A DNA stretch of 64,000 nt from Heterohyrax brucei (lineage: Eukaryota; Chordata; Mammalia; Hyracoidea; Procaviidae): assembly GCA_028571685.1 (NCBI GenBank), contig CM053143.1, positions 50,213,208 to 50,277,207 of the forward strand, written 5' to 3'. The position numbers and the translations under genes were made by a program. The notes under the pieces were generated by a model. It was not told the origin of the DNA. It did no database searches and was given only the letters and a program-made list of their open reading frames with translations. Every line of letters begins with the position of its first letter. The first letter of the stretch is position 1. Below, one piece after another: positions 1 through 10,367 of the stretch.

Positions 1-19
1 TGAAAAGAATGAAAAAGTA

Positions 20-130
20 CAGAGAATGTGCATGTACCCTTTACCCAGCTTCCCCAATGATGGCATCTTACATAACCATAGTACATTAGCAAAAGCAGGA
101 CACTGACGTTGGTATGATGCTATTAGGAGT
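20..130. mobile_element. Possible old L1 3'-UTR fragment
   Basis: The stretch resembles the untranslated 3' part of ancient L1 elements as I remember it (a run around CATCTTACATAACCATAGTA). The orientation is unclear, and the assignment rests on memory of the family only. Confidence 0.35.
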
Positions 131-199
131 CCCATAGTTCTAAAAGTTTTGTCCTTCATGAGTCTTAATTACAAATATATAAACAAGAATAAAATTACG

Positions 200-1020
200 T
201 TACAGGGCACATGAAATATAAAAACATAGCAATAACAACAACAAAAGGGAGATGGTATAGATATAGAATTTCTTGTATATTACTGAAGCAGTAATACCAT
301 CTTACCCGAGAATGTTATAAATATAAGCTGTTAAAGGTAATATTCATGGTAACCACTAAGAAAATTTATTAAAACAAATACACAGAAGGAAAGGAGAAAA
401 GCATCAAAAAGGCTCACTACAATAAGCCAACGAAACACAAAAGCAAGCAGTAGTAAAGGACAGAGAAAAGGAAGGCTTAAGACACACACACAAATAAAAA
501 TAACGACATAGAAGTAAGACACTTATCAGTAAATACTGTCACTGTCAATGGACTAAATGCCCCAGTTGAAAGGCAGCATGGATAAAAAACATGATCCAGC
601 TATAAGCTGTTTACAAGAGACACACTTTAAACCTAGGGACAGAAATAGGTTGAAAGTGAAAGAATGGAAGTGAATTCCACACAAATTATAACCAAAAGAG
701 TCCTCAGGTGGAAATCTTATTTGACAAAATAGATTTAAGGCAAAATCTGTTAGAAGAGACAAAGATGGACATAATACAGTGATGAAAGGGCCAATTAATA
801 AAGAAGATTTAACATTCACAAATATATATGCCCCCAACACTGGGCAACTAATATATAAAGCACACTGGTAGAATTGAAGGGAGATACAGGTAATACTAAA
901 TAATAGTTGAGACTTCAATACATCACTTTCAATACTGGACATATAGAAAGAAGATTGCCACATGAATGACACTGTAAACCAAGTAGACTGAACAGACATA
1001 TATAGAACACTCCACCCTCA
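200..1020 (+). mobile_element. Ancient L1 ORF2 endonuclease fragment
   Basis: The plus strand encodes broken pieces of the L1 ORF2p apurinic-like endonuclease. Around 537-640 it reads VNGLNAPVE, then CLQETHFKPRDRN, and near 820 NIYAPNTG. These match the N-terminal blocks of the endonuclease fold, including the catalytic Glu of the QETH motif. Many stops and frameshifts put it among the older L1 layers. The open frame on the opposite strand is a shadow. Confidence 0.75.
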
Positions 1021-1039
1021 AGGAAAACAATGCATGTGT

Positions 1040-1240
1040 CACTACGGTTCTTGGGACTTAAACTACCAGCTTACCTGCAGTATTGCCTGCCAGTCTTGGG
1101 ATTTGTCAGTCTTCATAGCCTGTGAGCAAGAGCCTTGCTCTCCCACCTTCTGGTCTTGGTTTCATCAGCCCCAGAAAATACATGAATCAGAAGAAGCCTT
1201 GTGATCTTGCCCGCCAATCTTGTGACTTGTTGACATTCAC
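1040..1240 (+). mobile_element. ERVL-type LTR fragment (MLT2-like)
   Basis: Phrases such as TGCCTGCCAGTCTTGGGA and CATAGCCTGTGAG recur in the better preserved LTR at 18168. It is a non-coding, partial, old LTR fossil. Confidence 0.45.
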
Positions 1241-1242
1241 AG

Positions 1243-1759
1243 CCTAGTAGACTGCAAGTCCAAATTCAGGGTTTCAGCTCCAGGGGAAGCTTTCTCTCTG
1301 TCAACTTTGGAGGAAGTTCTTTATCTTCAATCTTCCCCTGGTGGCGGAGCATCTCAGTGCAAGGACTTTGGGTCTCAAAGATGCACTGTTCTGGCTCTTG
1401 TTTCTAAGTGGTATGGGACTCTTCCCGCCCCACCCCACCCCCAACTCTTGGCTAGCTTACCTTTCCTTTTGTTTTTGTAAGATAAAAGGCAACTCAGGTC
1501 AAACCTCAGGAAAACTTCTACACTGGATCAGGAATCCAACTCAACCGCACTTGCCTGGCTTGGCAAGGGTGTTATTTCCTATCCCAACTTCTTGAACGTA
1601 ATCTAATTTTGTCTCATTAACCGCAGGCAGGGATCAGAGTTGACAACACATAGGAAAATCACATCAATCATGAAATGGAGCACAACCACACAAATGCTAG
1701 GAATCATGGCTTAACAAAGGTGTTACAAGTTTCGAGGGGAGACAGTTCTATCCATGACA
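1243..1759 (-). mobile_element. MaLR-like solo LTR fossil, antisense
   Basis: It shares the afrotherian MaLR LTR blocks seen at 35683 and 53393: the AATTCAGGGTTTCAGCTCC block, the TCAATCTTCCCCTGGT block, and an end close to CATGACA. It is non-coding, diverged and old. Confidence 0.65.
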
Positions 1760-1799
1760 ATTGCTGTCCACATCAACTAGTTTTACTTCTTGAATTTCA

Positions 1800-2098
1800 T
1801 AGAAAAGGAAATGTACAGTAGATACTCTTTTATGCCTGCCTGTTATTGCTCCATTTAATGGTTTTAAGATTAGGTCATGTTATTTTGCGTATTAATAGTT
1901 CTCTATTTTCTATTGCTGAGTAGTATTTCTTTGGGTGAAAATATTATATTTTGTCTATCCATTCACCTTTTCATGGACATTTGGGTGGTTTCCAATAATT
2001 CCATTCTAGGTATTTAGCCAAGAGAAATGAAAGCATATGGCCACAAAAAGACCTGAATGAGAATATTTATAGTAGCTGTGTTTATAATAGTCTGCTTT
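1800..2098. mobile_element. Old L1 ORF2 fragment with internal inversion
   Basis: The part at about 1800-1995 is antisense L1 ORF2 (ATTGCTGAGTAGTATT, then ATGGACATTTGGGTGGTTTC). The part at about 2000-2098 is sense ORF2 from the block just upstream in the element (TTTAGCCAAGAGAAATGAAA). The two pieces are neighbours in L1 but lie in opposite directions. This fits a minus-strand insertion whose 5' part was inverted by twin priming. Confidence 0.6.
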
Positions 2099-2104
2099 TT
2101 CTCT

Positions 2105-2865
2105 GGATCCACTGAAATCCATTCTCCATTCAGCAGCTAGAAAGATCTTTTAAATAAATACATTGAATTCCAACACTGTTTTGCTTAGCACTCCTTCATG
2201 ATTTCCCATTCCCCTAAGAAGAAAATAGAAGCTCCCTGCCGTGGCCCAGTTTTCAGAGATTGTTAACCATGACTGCCACAGGCATCCTCCAAGTATTTTT
2301 GATGCTTGGGTTACACCCCAGACTAGTTAAATAAGAATCTCTGGGGTAGAGCCTGAAGCATTTTTTAAAAATCTCCTCAAGTGATTCCAATAGGCCTTCA
2401 GGTGTGAGAGACTCTGCCCAGCCTATTGCGGCCCCTGCCTTTTCTACTTTATTTCACACCTCTCTCCAGCTCTGGTGCTATACTCCAGCCACACTGGCCT
2501 CCTTGCAGTCCTCTGAACATAGCAATTTTATCCCACCTTGGTGGCTTTGTCACTTTTGCTTGGAACATTCTTTAGGTTTTGGTGTGACCAACTCTTTCTT
2601 GTGATTCAGGCATCAGCTTAAATGTCACTTACTCAGAAGGGCTTTTTCTGCCCACGCTAAAGGAAGCAGGCAGTCCCACTCAAACAGGTCACCGTATTCA
2701 AATGCTCCACCTCACAGTTATTTCTAATACTGTCTTGTTCATTATTTGTGTGTTTATGCTCTGTCTCCCCATTCTAGACTTTAAATGCCAGATAACGGCA
2801 GGGACCTTGACTGTCTTGTCCCCCACAGTATCCAAAGTATTGATAATAGTACTTCCCCATGTGTA
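2105..2865 (+). mobile_element. L2 LINE 3' end, interrupted by MER5A
   Basis: The segments 2105-2245 and 2413-2865 follow the L2 3' region. Recognisable parts are the AGAAAGATCTTTTAAA block, CACTGGCCTCCTTGC, AAATGTCACTTACTCAGAAGG, CTGTCTCCCCATTCTAGA and the GGCAGGGACCTTGACTGT block. A MER5A copy splits it. L2 is a pre-eutherian LINE, so this is among the oldest layers here. The 97- and 66-codon frames inside it are chance. Confidence 0.8.
2248..2412 (-). mobile_element. MER5A-like hAT-Charlie DNA transposon
   Basis: It is a non-autonomous element with the MER5A core (ATCTCTGGGGTAGAGCCTG, then AAGTGATTCCAAT), inserted in L2. Its terminal inverted repeats are eroded. Confidence 0.6.
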
Positions 2866-3116
2866 CAGACAGCCACCCCTGCTGCCATACTGTGGTGACT
2901 TGTGTTGCTGTGATGCTGGAAGCTATACTACCAGGATTTCAAACACCAGCAAGGCCCCAGTTGCTGGACAAGGTGCAGTGGAGCTTCCAGACTGAGGCAG
3001 ATTAGGAAGAAGGACCAAGTGGTTTATTTCTCAAAAAACTAGCAACTGAAAACCTTGTGAATGGCAGCAGAACATTGTTGTATATAGTGCCAAAAGATGA
3101 AGCTCTCAGGTTGGAG

Positions 3117-3172
3117 CCACCAAAACCAAGTGCCGTCGAGTCAGATCCAACTCGTGGTGACTCTAGAGGCCA
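3117..3172 (-). mobile_element. AfroSINE 3'-end stub inside RTE 5' UTR
   Basis: The antisense AfroSINE tail (AAGTGCCGTCGAGTCAGATC) interrupts the RTE leader. RTE sequence (GGTTGGA and GTTGGAAGACACTC) lies on each side. Only the 3'-most 55 bases or so are present. Confidence 0.6.
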
Positions 3173-3318
3173 GAGTTGGAAGACACTCAAAATATGATTG
3201 GCGAAGAGCTTCCTCTTCAAAGTATAGTTGACCTTAATGACAAGGATGGAGTAAAGCTTTCAGGACCTTTATTTGCTTATATGATGTGACTCAGAATGAA
3301 AAGAAATAACTAGACATC

Positions 3319-3835
3319 TGTCATGGATCGAATTGTGTCTCCCCAAAATATGTGTAGCCGTATGGCTGGGCCATGATTCCCAGTATCTTATGACTGTCCT
3401 CCATTTTATGGGTTTCCTAAACTGTATGTTAAAGGATTAGGGTGGGGCTATAAATCCCTTCATAGGATTACCTCCCTTCTCCATGGTAAAGGGAGTTTCC
3501 CTGGAGTATGGCTTGCCCCACCCTTAATCCTTTCATCCTACAGAGATAAAAGGACAGAGAAGCAGGCACAGAATTGGGAACCTTGTTCCATCAAGCAAGC
3601 AGCACCGGGAGAAGAGCATGTCCTTCAGACCTGAGGTTCCTGCGCCAAGATGCTCCCTGGACAAAGACTGATGCAATACAGGACTTTCCTGCAGAGCCGA
3701 CAAGGGGGAAAGCCTTCCCCTGGAGTGGACACTCTGAATATGGACTTGCAGCCCACCAGACTATGTAAGAATAAATCTTCCTTTGTTAAACGTCCACTCA
3801 GTGGTATTCCTGTTAGAGCAGCCCTGACTAAAACA
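3319..3835 (+). mobile_element. MaLR-like solo LTR fossil in RTE
   Basis: A complete-looking LTR of 517 bp begins TGTCATGGATCGAATTGTGT and ends in a GACTAAAACA stretch. It is flanked by the 5-bp target duplication ACATC (3314-3318 and 3836-3840), and RTE sequence continues on either side. A solo LTR is the remnant left by recombination between two LTRs. The open frames within it are chance. Confidence 0.85.
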
Positions 3836-5473
3836 ACATCATCCATTAATAACTGGAACATTGAATATATGAATTATGAATGTATGAATATTTCAAGTCA
3901 TCAAAAATGAAATAGAACACACAAAAATCAATATCCTAGGCATTAATGAACTGAAATGGACTGGTATTGGCCATTTTGAATCAGACAAGCATGTGGTCTA
4001 CTGTCCTGGGAATGACAAATTGAAAAAGAATAGTGTTTCATTCATTGTCAAAAAGATAATTTCAAGATCTATTTTGAAGTACAATGTTGTCAGTAATAGA
4101 ATAATGTCCATGCACCTACAAGGAAGACAAATTAATATGACTATTATTCAAATTTATACACCAACCACTACGGCCAAACATGAAGAAATCTGAGATCATT
4201 ACTCAAGTCTGGAATTGATCAAACATGCAATAAAGTCACATTGATAATTCTGGTGTGCGGAATGCAAAACTTGGAAACAAAGGATAGGTGGCTGGAAAAT
4301 ATGGCCTTGATGATAGAAACGATACTGGTGGTAACGTGAAAGAATATTACAAGACCAACAAGTTGTTCATTGCAAATACCCCCTTTCAACAACATAAATG
4401 GCAACTACATGTGTGTGCCAGATAGAATGCAACAGGAATCAGATCATTCATGTCTGTAAAAAGAGAAGAACAAGGCCAGGGATAGACTGCACAAAATCAA
4501 CAATTTCTCATATAAAAGTTCACGTTAAAGCTGAAGAAACTGAAACAAGTACACAAGCCAAAACATAACCTTGAGTATATCCCATCTGAATGTATAGACT
4601 ATCTCAAAAATAGATTCAACACATTGAACACAGATGGATTGTGGGATGAGACTGAGGATATCATACAGGAAGAAATCAAAAGGTCCTTAAAAAGACAGGA
4701 AAGAAAGAAAAGAACAAAATTATGTCAGAAGAAGGTCTGAAAATTGCTCTTGAAGGTAGAGTGGCTAAAGCAAATGGAAGAAATGATGAAGTAAACACTG
4801 AACAAAAGATTTTGAAGGGCAGCTCAAGAAGACAAAATAAGGTATTACAATGAAATATAAAAAGACCTGGCATTAGAAAACCAAAAGGGAAGAACACATT
4901 GGGCATTTCTCAAGCCGAAGGAACTGAAGACAAAACTCAAGCCTTGAGTTACAGTATTGAAGGATTCTTCAGGTAAAATAGTGAAGCATCAAAGACACAG
5001 AGCTACTACACCAAAAAGAATTGGTAGATGTTCAACCATCTTAGGAAGGAGCATTTGATCAAGAACTGATAGTACTGAAGGAAAAAGTTCAAGCTACGCT
5101 GAAGAAAGTGGTGAAAAACAGTGCACGAGAAATTACCGATGCTTCAACAGATACAATACTGAAAGCTCTTATTCATCTATGCCAAGAAATTTGGAAGATA
5201 GCTACTTGGTCCACTGACCAAAAAAGATCCATATACATACCCGTTTTAAAGAAAGATGATCTAACAGAATGTGGGAATTGTCAAACAATATCATTAATAT
5301 GACATGCAAGCAAAACTTTGCTGAAGACTTTTCAAAACTGGTTGCAACAGTACATCAGCAGGGAGCAGCAAGAAATTCAGTCTGGATTCAGGGGAGGACT
5401 TGGAGTGAGTAATATCATTGCTGATGTCAGATGGACCTTGACTGAAAGCAGACAATACCAGGAAATTCAGGTT

Positions 5474-5782
5474 TAAAGGACTTGCTTTACACTGGGCACG
5501 CTTTCTCGGTGCTATGAGATTCCACATCTCTCTGCTCCCTTCTATCGTGTATATCCCGAAAGAGACTGGCTTAAGACACAGTCTGATCTTGTAGATTAAG
5601 TCCCATCTCCCCGACACAGATGCTACTAATCTTGCCTCACTACCGTCACAGAGACAGGATTTCAACGTATAGGAAAAACCACAGCAGACGGAAAAATGGC
5701 AGACAATCACATAATACTGGAAATCATGGCTTAGCCAAATTGGCTCATATATTTTTGGAGGATCCACTTCAGTCCCTGACAA
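5474..5782 (-). mobile_element. MaLR-like LTR fossil, partial, antisense
   Basis: It carries the MaLR blocks CTTGTAGATTAAGTCC, CACAGAGACAGGATTT and AGCCAAATTGGCTCATAT. It sits in the RTE between the RT fragment and the 3' tail. It is an old, partial, non-coding fossil. Confidence 0.7.
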
Positions 5783-5811
5783 CCTGCAAATGCAATAATG
5801 GATTCTAGCAT

Positions 5812-5905
5812 AGTAACAATGTGAGAATGTTGCAGGGCTGGGCTGTGTTTTGTTCTGTTGTACATAGAGTTGTTTTGAGCTGGAACCAACTTACAGCATC
5901 TAACT
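5812..5905 (+). mobile_element. RTE 3' terminal segment
   Basis: It shows the typical RTE tail: the TTTTGTTCTGTTGTACATAG block, then a GAGCTGGAACCAACTT block ending near CATCTAAC. It is probably the 3' end of the 2870 element. Confidence 0.65.
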
Positions 5906-6097
5906 AACAGCTACATACAATGCAATAAACAAAATGTAAATCCTGCAATTAGTGACAGAGTACAAGAAGAAAGTCTTAGTTTGTTTGCAGTTTGTATAAA
6001 AATACTTTGTGGATTTAGTTGACTGCTATTTTAATATAAGCCAACAGTAGATGTTAAAGATACTGATAAGACTATTCTTAAGCATTTCTAGACGATC
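5902..6097 (+). repeat. 196-bp direct duplication, copy 1
   Basis: Copy 1 aligns without gaps to 7216-7411 with 11 mismatches by eye (about 94% identity). It directly abuts the RTE 3' tail. I recognise no repeat family in it. Confidence 0.85.
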
Positions 6098-6099
6098 CT

Positions 6100-6285
6100 A
6101 GCACCCAACAACAGCAATATGTGTCTAGAGTAGTACTGTGCTCCGTAGGGTTTTCAGGGTTGTGGACTCCCTGACTTTGATCACCAAGCCTTTAATCCAA
6201 GACACTTCTAGGTGAATTCAAACACCAACTTTTGGGTGTATAGCCAAATATTTAATCATCTGTACCATGCAGGGTCTTCTGGTTG
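6100..6285 (-). mobile_element. AfroSINE, long variant, antisense
   Basis: CTGTGCTCCGTAGGGTTTTC, then AAGCCTTTAATCCAAG, then TGAATTCAAACACCAACTTT match the longer AfroSINE form read backwards. It is old and diverged. Confidence 0.6.
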
Positions 6286-6930
6286 ACACATAATGAGGGC
6301 TTAGGAATTATGTTGGATGGTACAGAAAGAATAAATAAGCAAAATGTACGTGCTATTTGGCAGGCAGGACAAGTCTCTAGAAAAATTCTTAGTCCCAGGT
6401 TGTTAGCATGTAGTAGTGGATTTTCATTTAGGAAATTGGAAAGGCCCTAGACTGAGGCCGTTAGAGCCAGGTGCTACAGTTCACTGGATCCTAAAAGACA
6501 GACAGGATGTTTTCTGCCGTATTCTGATACTGTGTTCACTGTGGATACTCAGTGCATACTTTTCTATTAACAGTGAAGTGATTGTGATCTCTCGCAGGGG
6601 ATGTGGGAGGAAGAGGCATGAGACACAGGGCTGTGGATGTGAAGAAGGCAATACATGTGAGTGGGGATTAGGGGATTCTGATAAAAGGAGACAGAAGGAT
6701 ATTTATGTCTTTATCCCCACATTAGGGAGCTGCCACCAATTCACAGCATGAATCTCAGTTTAATCTATTTTACCTTTCTGAACCCCAACACACTGTTCTA
6801 CGTAGAGCTCTGTCTTTGTAAGCAAGACAATACATTAAAGAAATATTTTTTTAAAAAATTCACAAGGAAAGGAGTGACATAGGAAGAAAGAGAAAAGAAG
6901 TGAGAAAGAATTTATTAGTTTACTTTATGC
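6286..6930. other. No recognisable element or gene
   Basis: This is single-copy-looking sequence. A 111-codon plus-strand frame at 6416-6751 has no recognisable domain, and I treat it as chance. Confidence 0.5.
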
Positions 6931-6934
6931 GGTA

Positions 6935-7050
6935 GATATAGCACTAAGCATGTTCAGGCATTTATTTAATTATCAGACTATATAAATTAAATATGATCAT
7001 TGTAGACATTTTGTAGATAAGGAACTGAAGCTTGAAGAAAACTTACTTTT
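6935..7050 (-). mobile_element. MIR SINE fragment
   Basis: It resembles antisense MIR, with an ATTTTGTAGATAAGGAACTGA block where MIR has the conserved ACAGATGAGGAAACTGAG core. Confidence 0.55.
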
Positions 7051-7215
7051 GTTTTAAGCATTTTTGACACTTAACTGTCATAATAAGATTGGATGAAACT
7101 ATACAAGATATACAGAACAAATACACAGATGACATTTCAGTGGAAAAACCACCTAATGTGAAGAATGATAGATCCAAGATCAAATCAACCTTGTCAGACT
7201 AAAACACTGGGCTAA

Positions 7216-7411
7216 AACTAACAGCTACATACAATGTAATAAACAAAATGTAAATCCTGCAATTAGTGACAGAGTACAAAAAGAAAGGCTTAGTTTGTTT
7301 GCAGTTTGTATAAAAATTTCTTGTGGATTTAGTTGACTGCTATTTTAATATAAACCAACAGTAGATGCTAAAGATGCTAATAAGACTATTCTTAAACATT
7401 TCTAGACGATC
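7216..7411 (+). repeat. 196-bp direct duplication, copy 2
   Basis: It is the partner of 5902-6097 in the same orientation, 1314 bp downstream. Its left flank is not RTE, unlike copy 1. Confidence 0.85.
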
Positions 7412-7494
7412 TTTACATGATGTCTTTGTAGAATTCATCACTAGAGATTTTCTTAATATTTTCTTCCCTCTTCTGTTACAGTTGATTATTTTTT

Positions 7495-7640
7495 CTTTCC
7501 TTTTTTTATTGTGGTAAATGTATATGTAATAGAACATCAGCCATTCCAACAGTCATCTTCACATGTACAATTTGATGAGATTAACTGTTTACACATTGTT
7601 CAACCATTGCCATGATCCTCTTTCCATCCTTAAGGCAGAT
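7495..7640 (-). mobile_element. Old L1 3'-UTR fragment, antisense
   Basis: TTTTTTTATTGTGGTAAATG, then TTGTTCAACCATTGCC, is the antisense L1M 3' UTR pattern, also seen at 58765. Confidence 0.6.
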
Positions 7641-7694
7641 CCTCAACAACATTTAAACTAATAATATAATATCCTTATTAAGGGTCCCTGTACT

Positions 7695-7900
7695 AACTAC
7701 TTTATAGCTGTCATCATATTTAATCCTCCCTCTCAACTGCTCTAATAAAATGGTTTCCATTATTTTCTCCATATTATAGATGAAAAAACCAAAGCTAAGA
7801 AAACCAAATAATTTTTTCAGGCTCAGAGAGCTAGAAGTAAATGTTAGTAGTACACAACCCAGACAGTTTGACTTTGGAGTCCAGTTCTTAACTACAGAAC
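7695..7900 (-). mobile_element. MIR SINE, antisense
   Basis: The antisense MIR order is kept: TCATATTTAATCCTCCCTC, TATTATAGATGAAAAAACC, CTCAGAGAGCTAGAAGTAAA, CAGACAGTTTGACTTTGGAG. The 75-codon frame here is chance. Confidence 0.75.
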
Positions 7901-8094
7901 TCTTCGGCGCCAGCTCAGTTTCCTTCAGAGCTTTCTTTCCCTTTGCTCACTCTTTAAGGGTCAGTCCTGTTCTCATGTCTCAGCTTATTTCATTGCTTCT
8001 TTGTTAATCACAGCTTCTACATTCATGACTCTCAGAGTTGCCGCTCATTGTTGCTTCACCAGTAGCACATACCCTCTCTCCTTTCTTCTTTGCT

Positions 8095-8450
8095 GATGAT
8101 GTTAGTCATTGTCAGGTCTGCTCTGACTTCCAGAGAATGCTTGCACAGCAGAACAGAACGTTACCCAGTCCTGTGCCATCTTCAGGTTCATAGCTATGCT
8201 CAAGTGCGTTGTTATAATCGTTGTGTATTCTGAGTGCCTTTCAGTCTTGAGGGTCCATCTTCCAGGACAGTGTCAGAAGATACTCTGTTTCCAATGACTA
8301 AATTTTAAGAGTAGATCATCAGGCTTTTCTTTCTAGTCTGTTGCAGTCTATAATCTCAGCTGAAACCCGTCTATCAGCTGGAATTTGAAATACCAGTGGC
8401 ATAGGTTTCAGAGTAACAGCAAAACACAAGTCACCACAGTGTGACAAATA
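8095..8450 (-). mobile_element. RTE-derived short element, antisense
   Basis: The right end matches the RTE 5' UTR read backwards (ATACCAGTGGCATAGGTTTC, then CACAGTGTGACAAA). The left end (ACAGAACGTTACCCAGTCCT) resembles the RTE 3' tail. The coding middle is absent. It looks like a non-autonomous passenger made of RTE ends, like 22320-22690. Confidence 0.55.
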
Positions 8451-8469
8451 GATGAGTGTGGTCTCTGCT

Positions 8470-8520
8470 AATAGGAGCCTCTGTGGTGTAGCCAGGAATG
8501 AGAATCAACTCAATAACAAC
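8470..8520 (+). mobile_element. AfroSINE stub (head joined to tail)
   Basis: AGGAGCCTCTGTGGTGTAGC followed directly by a GAATGAGAATCAACTC tail suggests an AfroSINE that has lost its middle. Short, hence uncertain. Confidence 0.4.
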
Positions 8521-9825
8521 TTTTTTCCACCCATTCTCAGCGGCTGCACCCAGCCCCTGCCCTGGCCCCAGGGAGTGTATCATTGTAGATTTAAGTCTAA
8601 ACCCAGCAGGTACTCCTATCTCCCTTTACAGTGATTGGTTGGGGAGGATGTCATCAGAAGGATTTTTAATTTTTAAATAGATGTAATTTTTCTAATAGGC
8701 TTTATTTTTTAGAGCAGATTTTGGTCTGCAGAGCTAGACAATGCACTGTTTGAGTGGGCTGGCCTCTTCCTGTCTTTGTATTGTTTGAGCCCATACAGTA
8801 TCTGACTACAGGGTTGGAGACTATTATATACGCTCAGGAAACGTTTCATGAACATATTAATTAATGAATTAACTCTAAGATAATTTGCTTCTGGGATGAA
8901 TTCCATTTTGTGAAGCAGTTCTTTTACTTTTTATGCATCCAACAAAAAGACCTGTACTGTTTAAAGCTTTTTCCTTCATTCCTCCTTTCCAGCTTCTTCC
9001 TGTAGCCCTTGAGAGAAAATGTTATTTAGCTTCTTACCTCCATTTTTATACTTGGGGAAGACAATTTAATTTCTTTACACCTGCTTTCTGGAGTCCCAGC
9101 CTTGTATTCTCTTTCAAGCTGCGCTTCCTGGAATAGAAGTCTTACTGGTTTTGTTCCTAATTCTCATGCTAGGAGCATTTCAGCTCATTTTGCAGGCTGC
9201 CTTATAAAAGAAGGCTCAAACATTTTTTCCTGTTCACCAGTCTTATGTCTTTTGTGCCTTCTCATATATATGTGTGTATGTATACATGTGTTTGTGTATA
9301 TTTCTGCTTTGGATAAAAGCAATAGATAACAAAGTTTTAATTGTATTTTTAGAGTCTATCAGCCAAGTGCCATCCATTTAACTCATACACATGGCCATTT
9401 ATATTGGTGCCTAAAAGTGTGTTTCACACATAGTCTGTGACTGTGTAATTTCTAAGAAAAGCTTTTTGGAGAGTAAGTCAGTACCCACGCTGTGAGAATG
9501 TACTGGTATATACATGGACAGTCCTTTTTTTAATAACCACACTGATCTGTGCCCCCACCATCCCTGGAAAACCAGTGTAATCCAATCTGTTTAGCTTTGG
9601 TGAGCAGATTTCCACCTGAAATGATTCCTTGCTGGTGAAGCACATTGGTGCTTCTGATATGTGTCTCTTTACCTGAGGAAGCATACTCAGCTGGTATGCA
9701 GCTTTAGGCGAGGATGAAGAAATTAAAAATTAATCAGAATTACAGATAGAATCTCCCAAACTATTGTATGACTTTCTGGCAGTGGAATTCATAAGAAAAT
9801 CACCTCAGACTGTTCTTTCTTACAG
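8521..9825. other. Repeat-poor stretch
   Basis: No mobile element or gene is recognised. A short TG/TA-rich run lies near 9265-9300. The candidate exon at 9826 follows. Confidence 0.5.
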
Positions 9826-9889
9826 CTGTGATTGAATCCCTAGACGTATTCAGTAGAGAAGATAAGCTAGTGATTGGGCTGAAGCTTAT
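9826..9889 (+). CDS. Candidate 64-bp internal exon, unidentified
   Basis: A good acceptor (pyrimidine-rich TTCTTTCTTACAG ending at 9825) and a good donor (GTGAGT at 9890-9895) bracket 64 bases. One of the three plus-strand frames is open throughout. It encodes VIESLDVFSREDKL and then VIGLKL, starting after two bases that would finish a codon. I cannot assign it to a protein. No known repeat covers it, and the flanks are AT-rich as in introns. If real, the window lies within an intron of a plus-strand gene. Matching splice sites around an open frame of only 20 codons can occur by chance, so this is a lead only. Confidence 0.3.
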
Positions 9890-9915
9890 GTGAGTATAAC
9901 AGTTACTTACTAGTT

Positions 9916-10103
9916 CAGTGGTTCTCAAAGCAGGGTCCCCTTGACCACCAGCATCGGTCTTGCATGGGAATTTGTTAGAAATGTAATTCTCAGGCCGTGC
10001 CTCAGACCTGGGAAATCAGAAATTATGGGAGTGCAGCCCAGCAAATCTGTGTTTTAATAAGCCTTGAAGTTATTCTAATTTCCACTCAAGTTTGAAGATC
10101 ACT
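9916..10103 (-). mobile_element. MER5A DNA transposon
   Basis: The terminal inverted repeat CAGTGGTTCTCAAAG is at the left, with the MER5A body in reverse order and an eroded right end (TTTGAAGATCACT). The 8-bp target duplications TACTAGTT (9908-9915) and AACTAGTT (10104-10111) differ at one base. Confidence 0.85.
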
Positions 10104-10186
10104 AACTAGTTATTTGGTATAGTTATTTGGTATAGTACTATCAGGACTGATACATGAACATAAATTACTGAGTCATACTCTGTTTC

Positions 10187-10352
10187 ATGGAAACCCTGGT
10201 GACATAGTTGCTAGGTGCTATGCCTGCTGCCCCAAAGATTGGCAGTTCAAATATGCCAGGACCTCCTTGGAAACTCTATGGGGCAGTTCTACTCTGACCT
10301 ATAGGGTAGTCAAGAGTCAGAATCGACTCGACGTCAGTGGCTTCCTTGGCTT
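10187..10352 (+). mobile_element. AfroSINE
   Basis: Head AACCCTGGTGACATAG, B-box-like GGCAGTTCAAATATGCC, and the characteristic CTCCTTGGAAACTCTATGGG and GAATCGACTCGACG blocks are present. Confidence 0.9.
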
Positions 10353-10367
10353 TTACTTTGTTTTGTG

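Larger units (their letters stand above)
2870..5470 (+). mobile_element. RTE-clade LINE, 5' UTR to RT, interrupted
   Basis: The element starts near 2870 with the RTE 5' UTR, is interrupted by a MaLR LTR at 3319-3835, and resumes in the endonuclease. Around 3930-4190 it encodes NELKWTGIGHFES and later QINMTIIQIYTPTTTA, the RTE apurinic-like endonuclease. Around 5100-5460 it encodes KALIHLCQEIWKIA, then IQSGFRGG and IADVRWTLTESRQYQ, the start of the reverse transcriptase. The catalytic RT half and C-terminus are missing before the 3' tail at 5812. Stops and frameshifts are frequent, so it is dead. It is related to the RTE of elephants and, more distantly, BovB. Confidence 0.85.

Noticed and set aside
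6416-6751. 111-codon plus-strand frame with a possible acceptor at 6597
   Set aside because: The frame spans no recognisable domain, and splicing at that acceptor to the GTGAGT at 6658 does not give a convincing coding exon.
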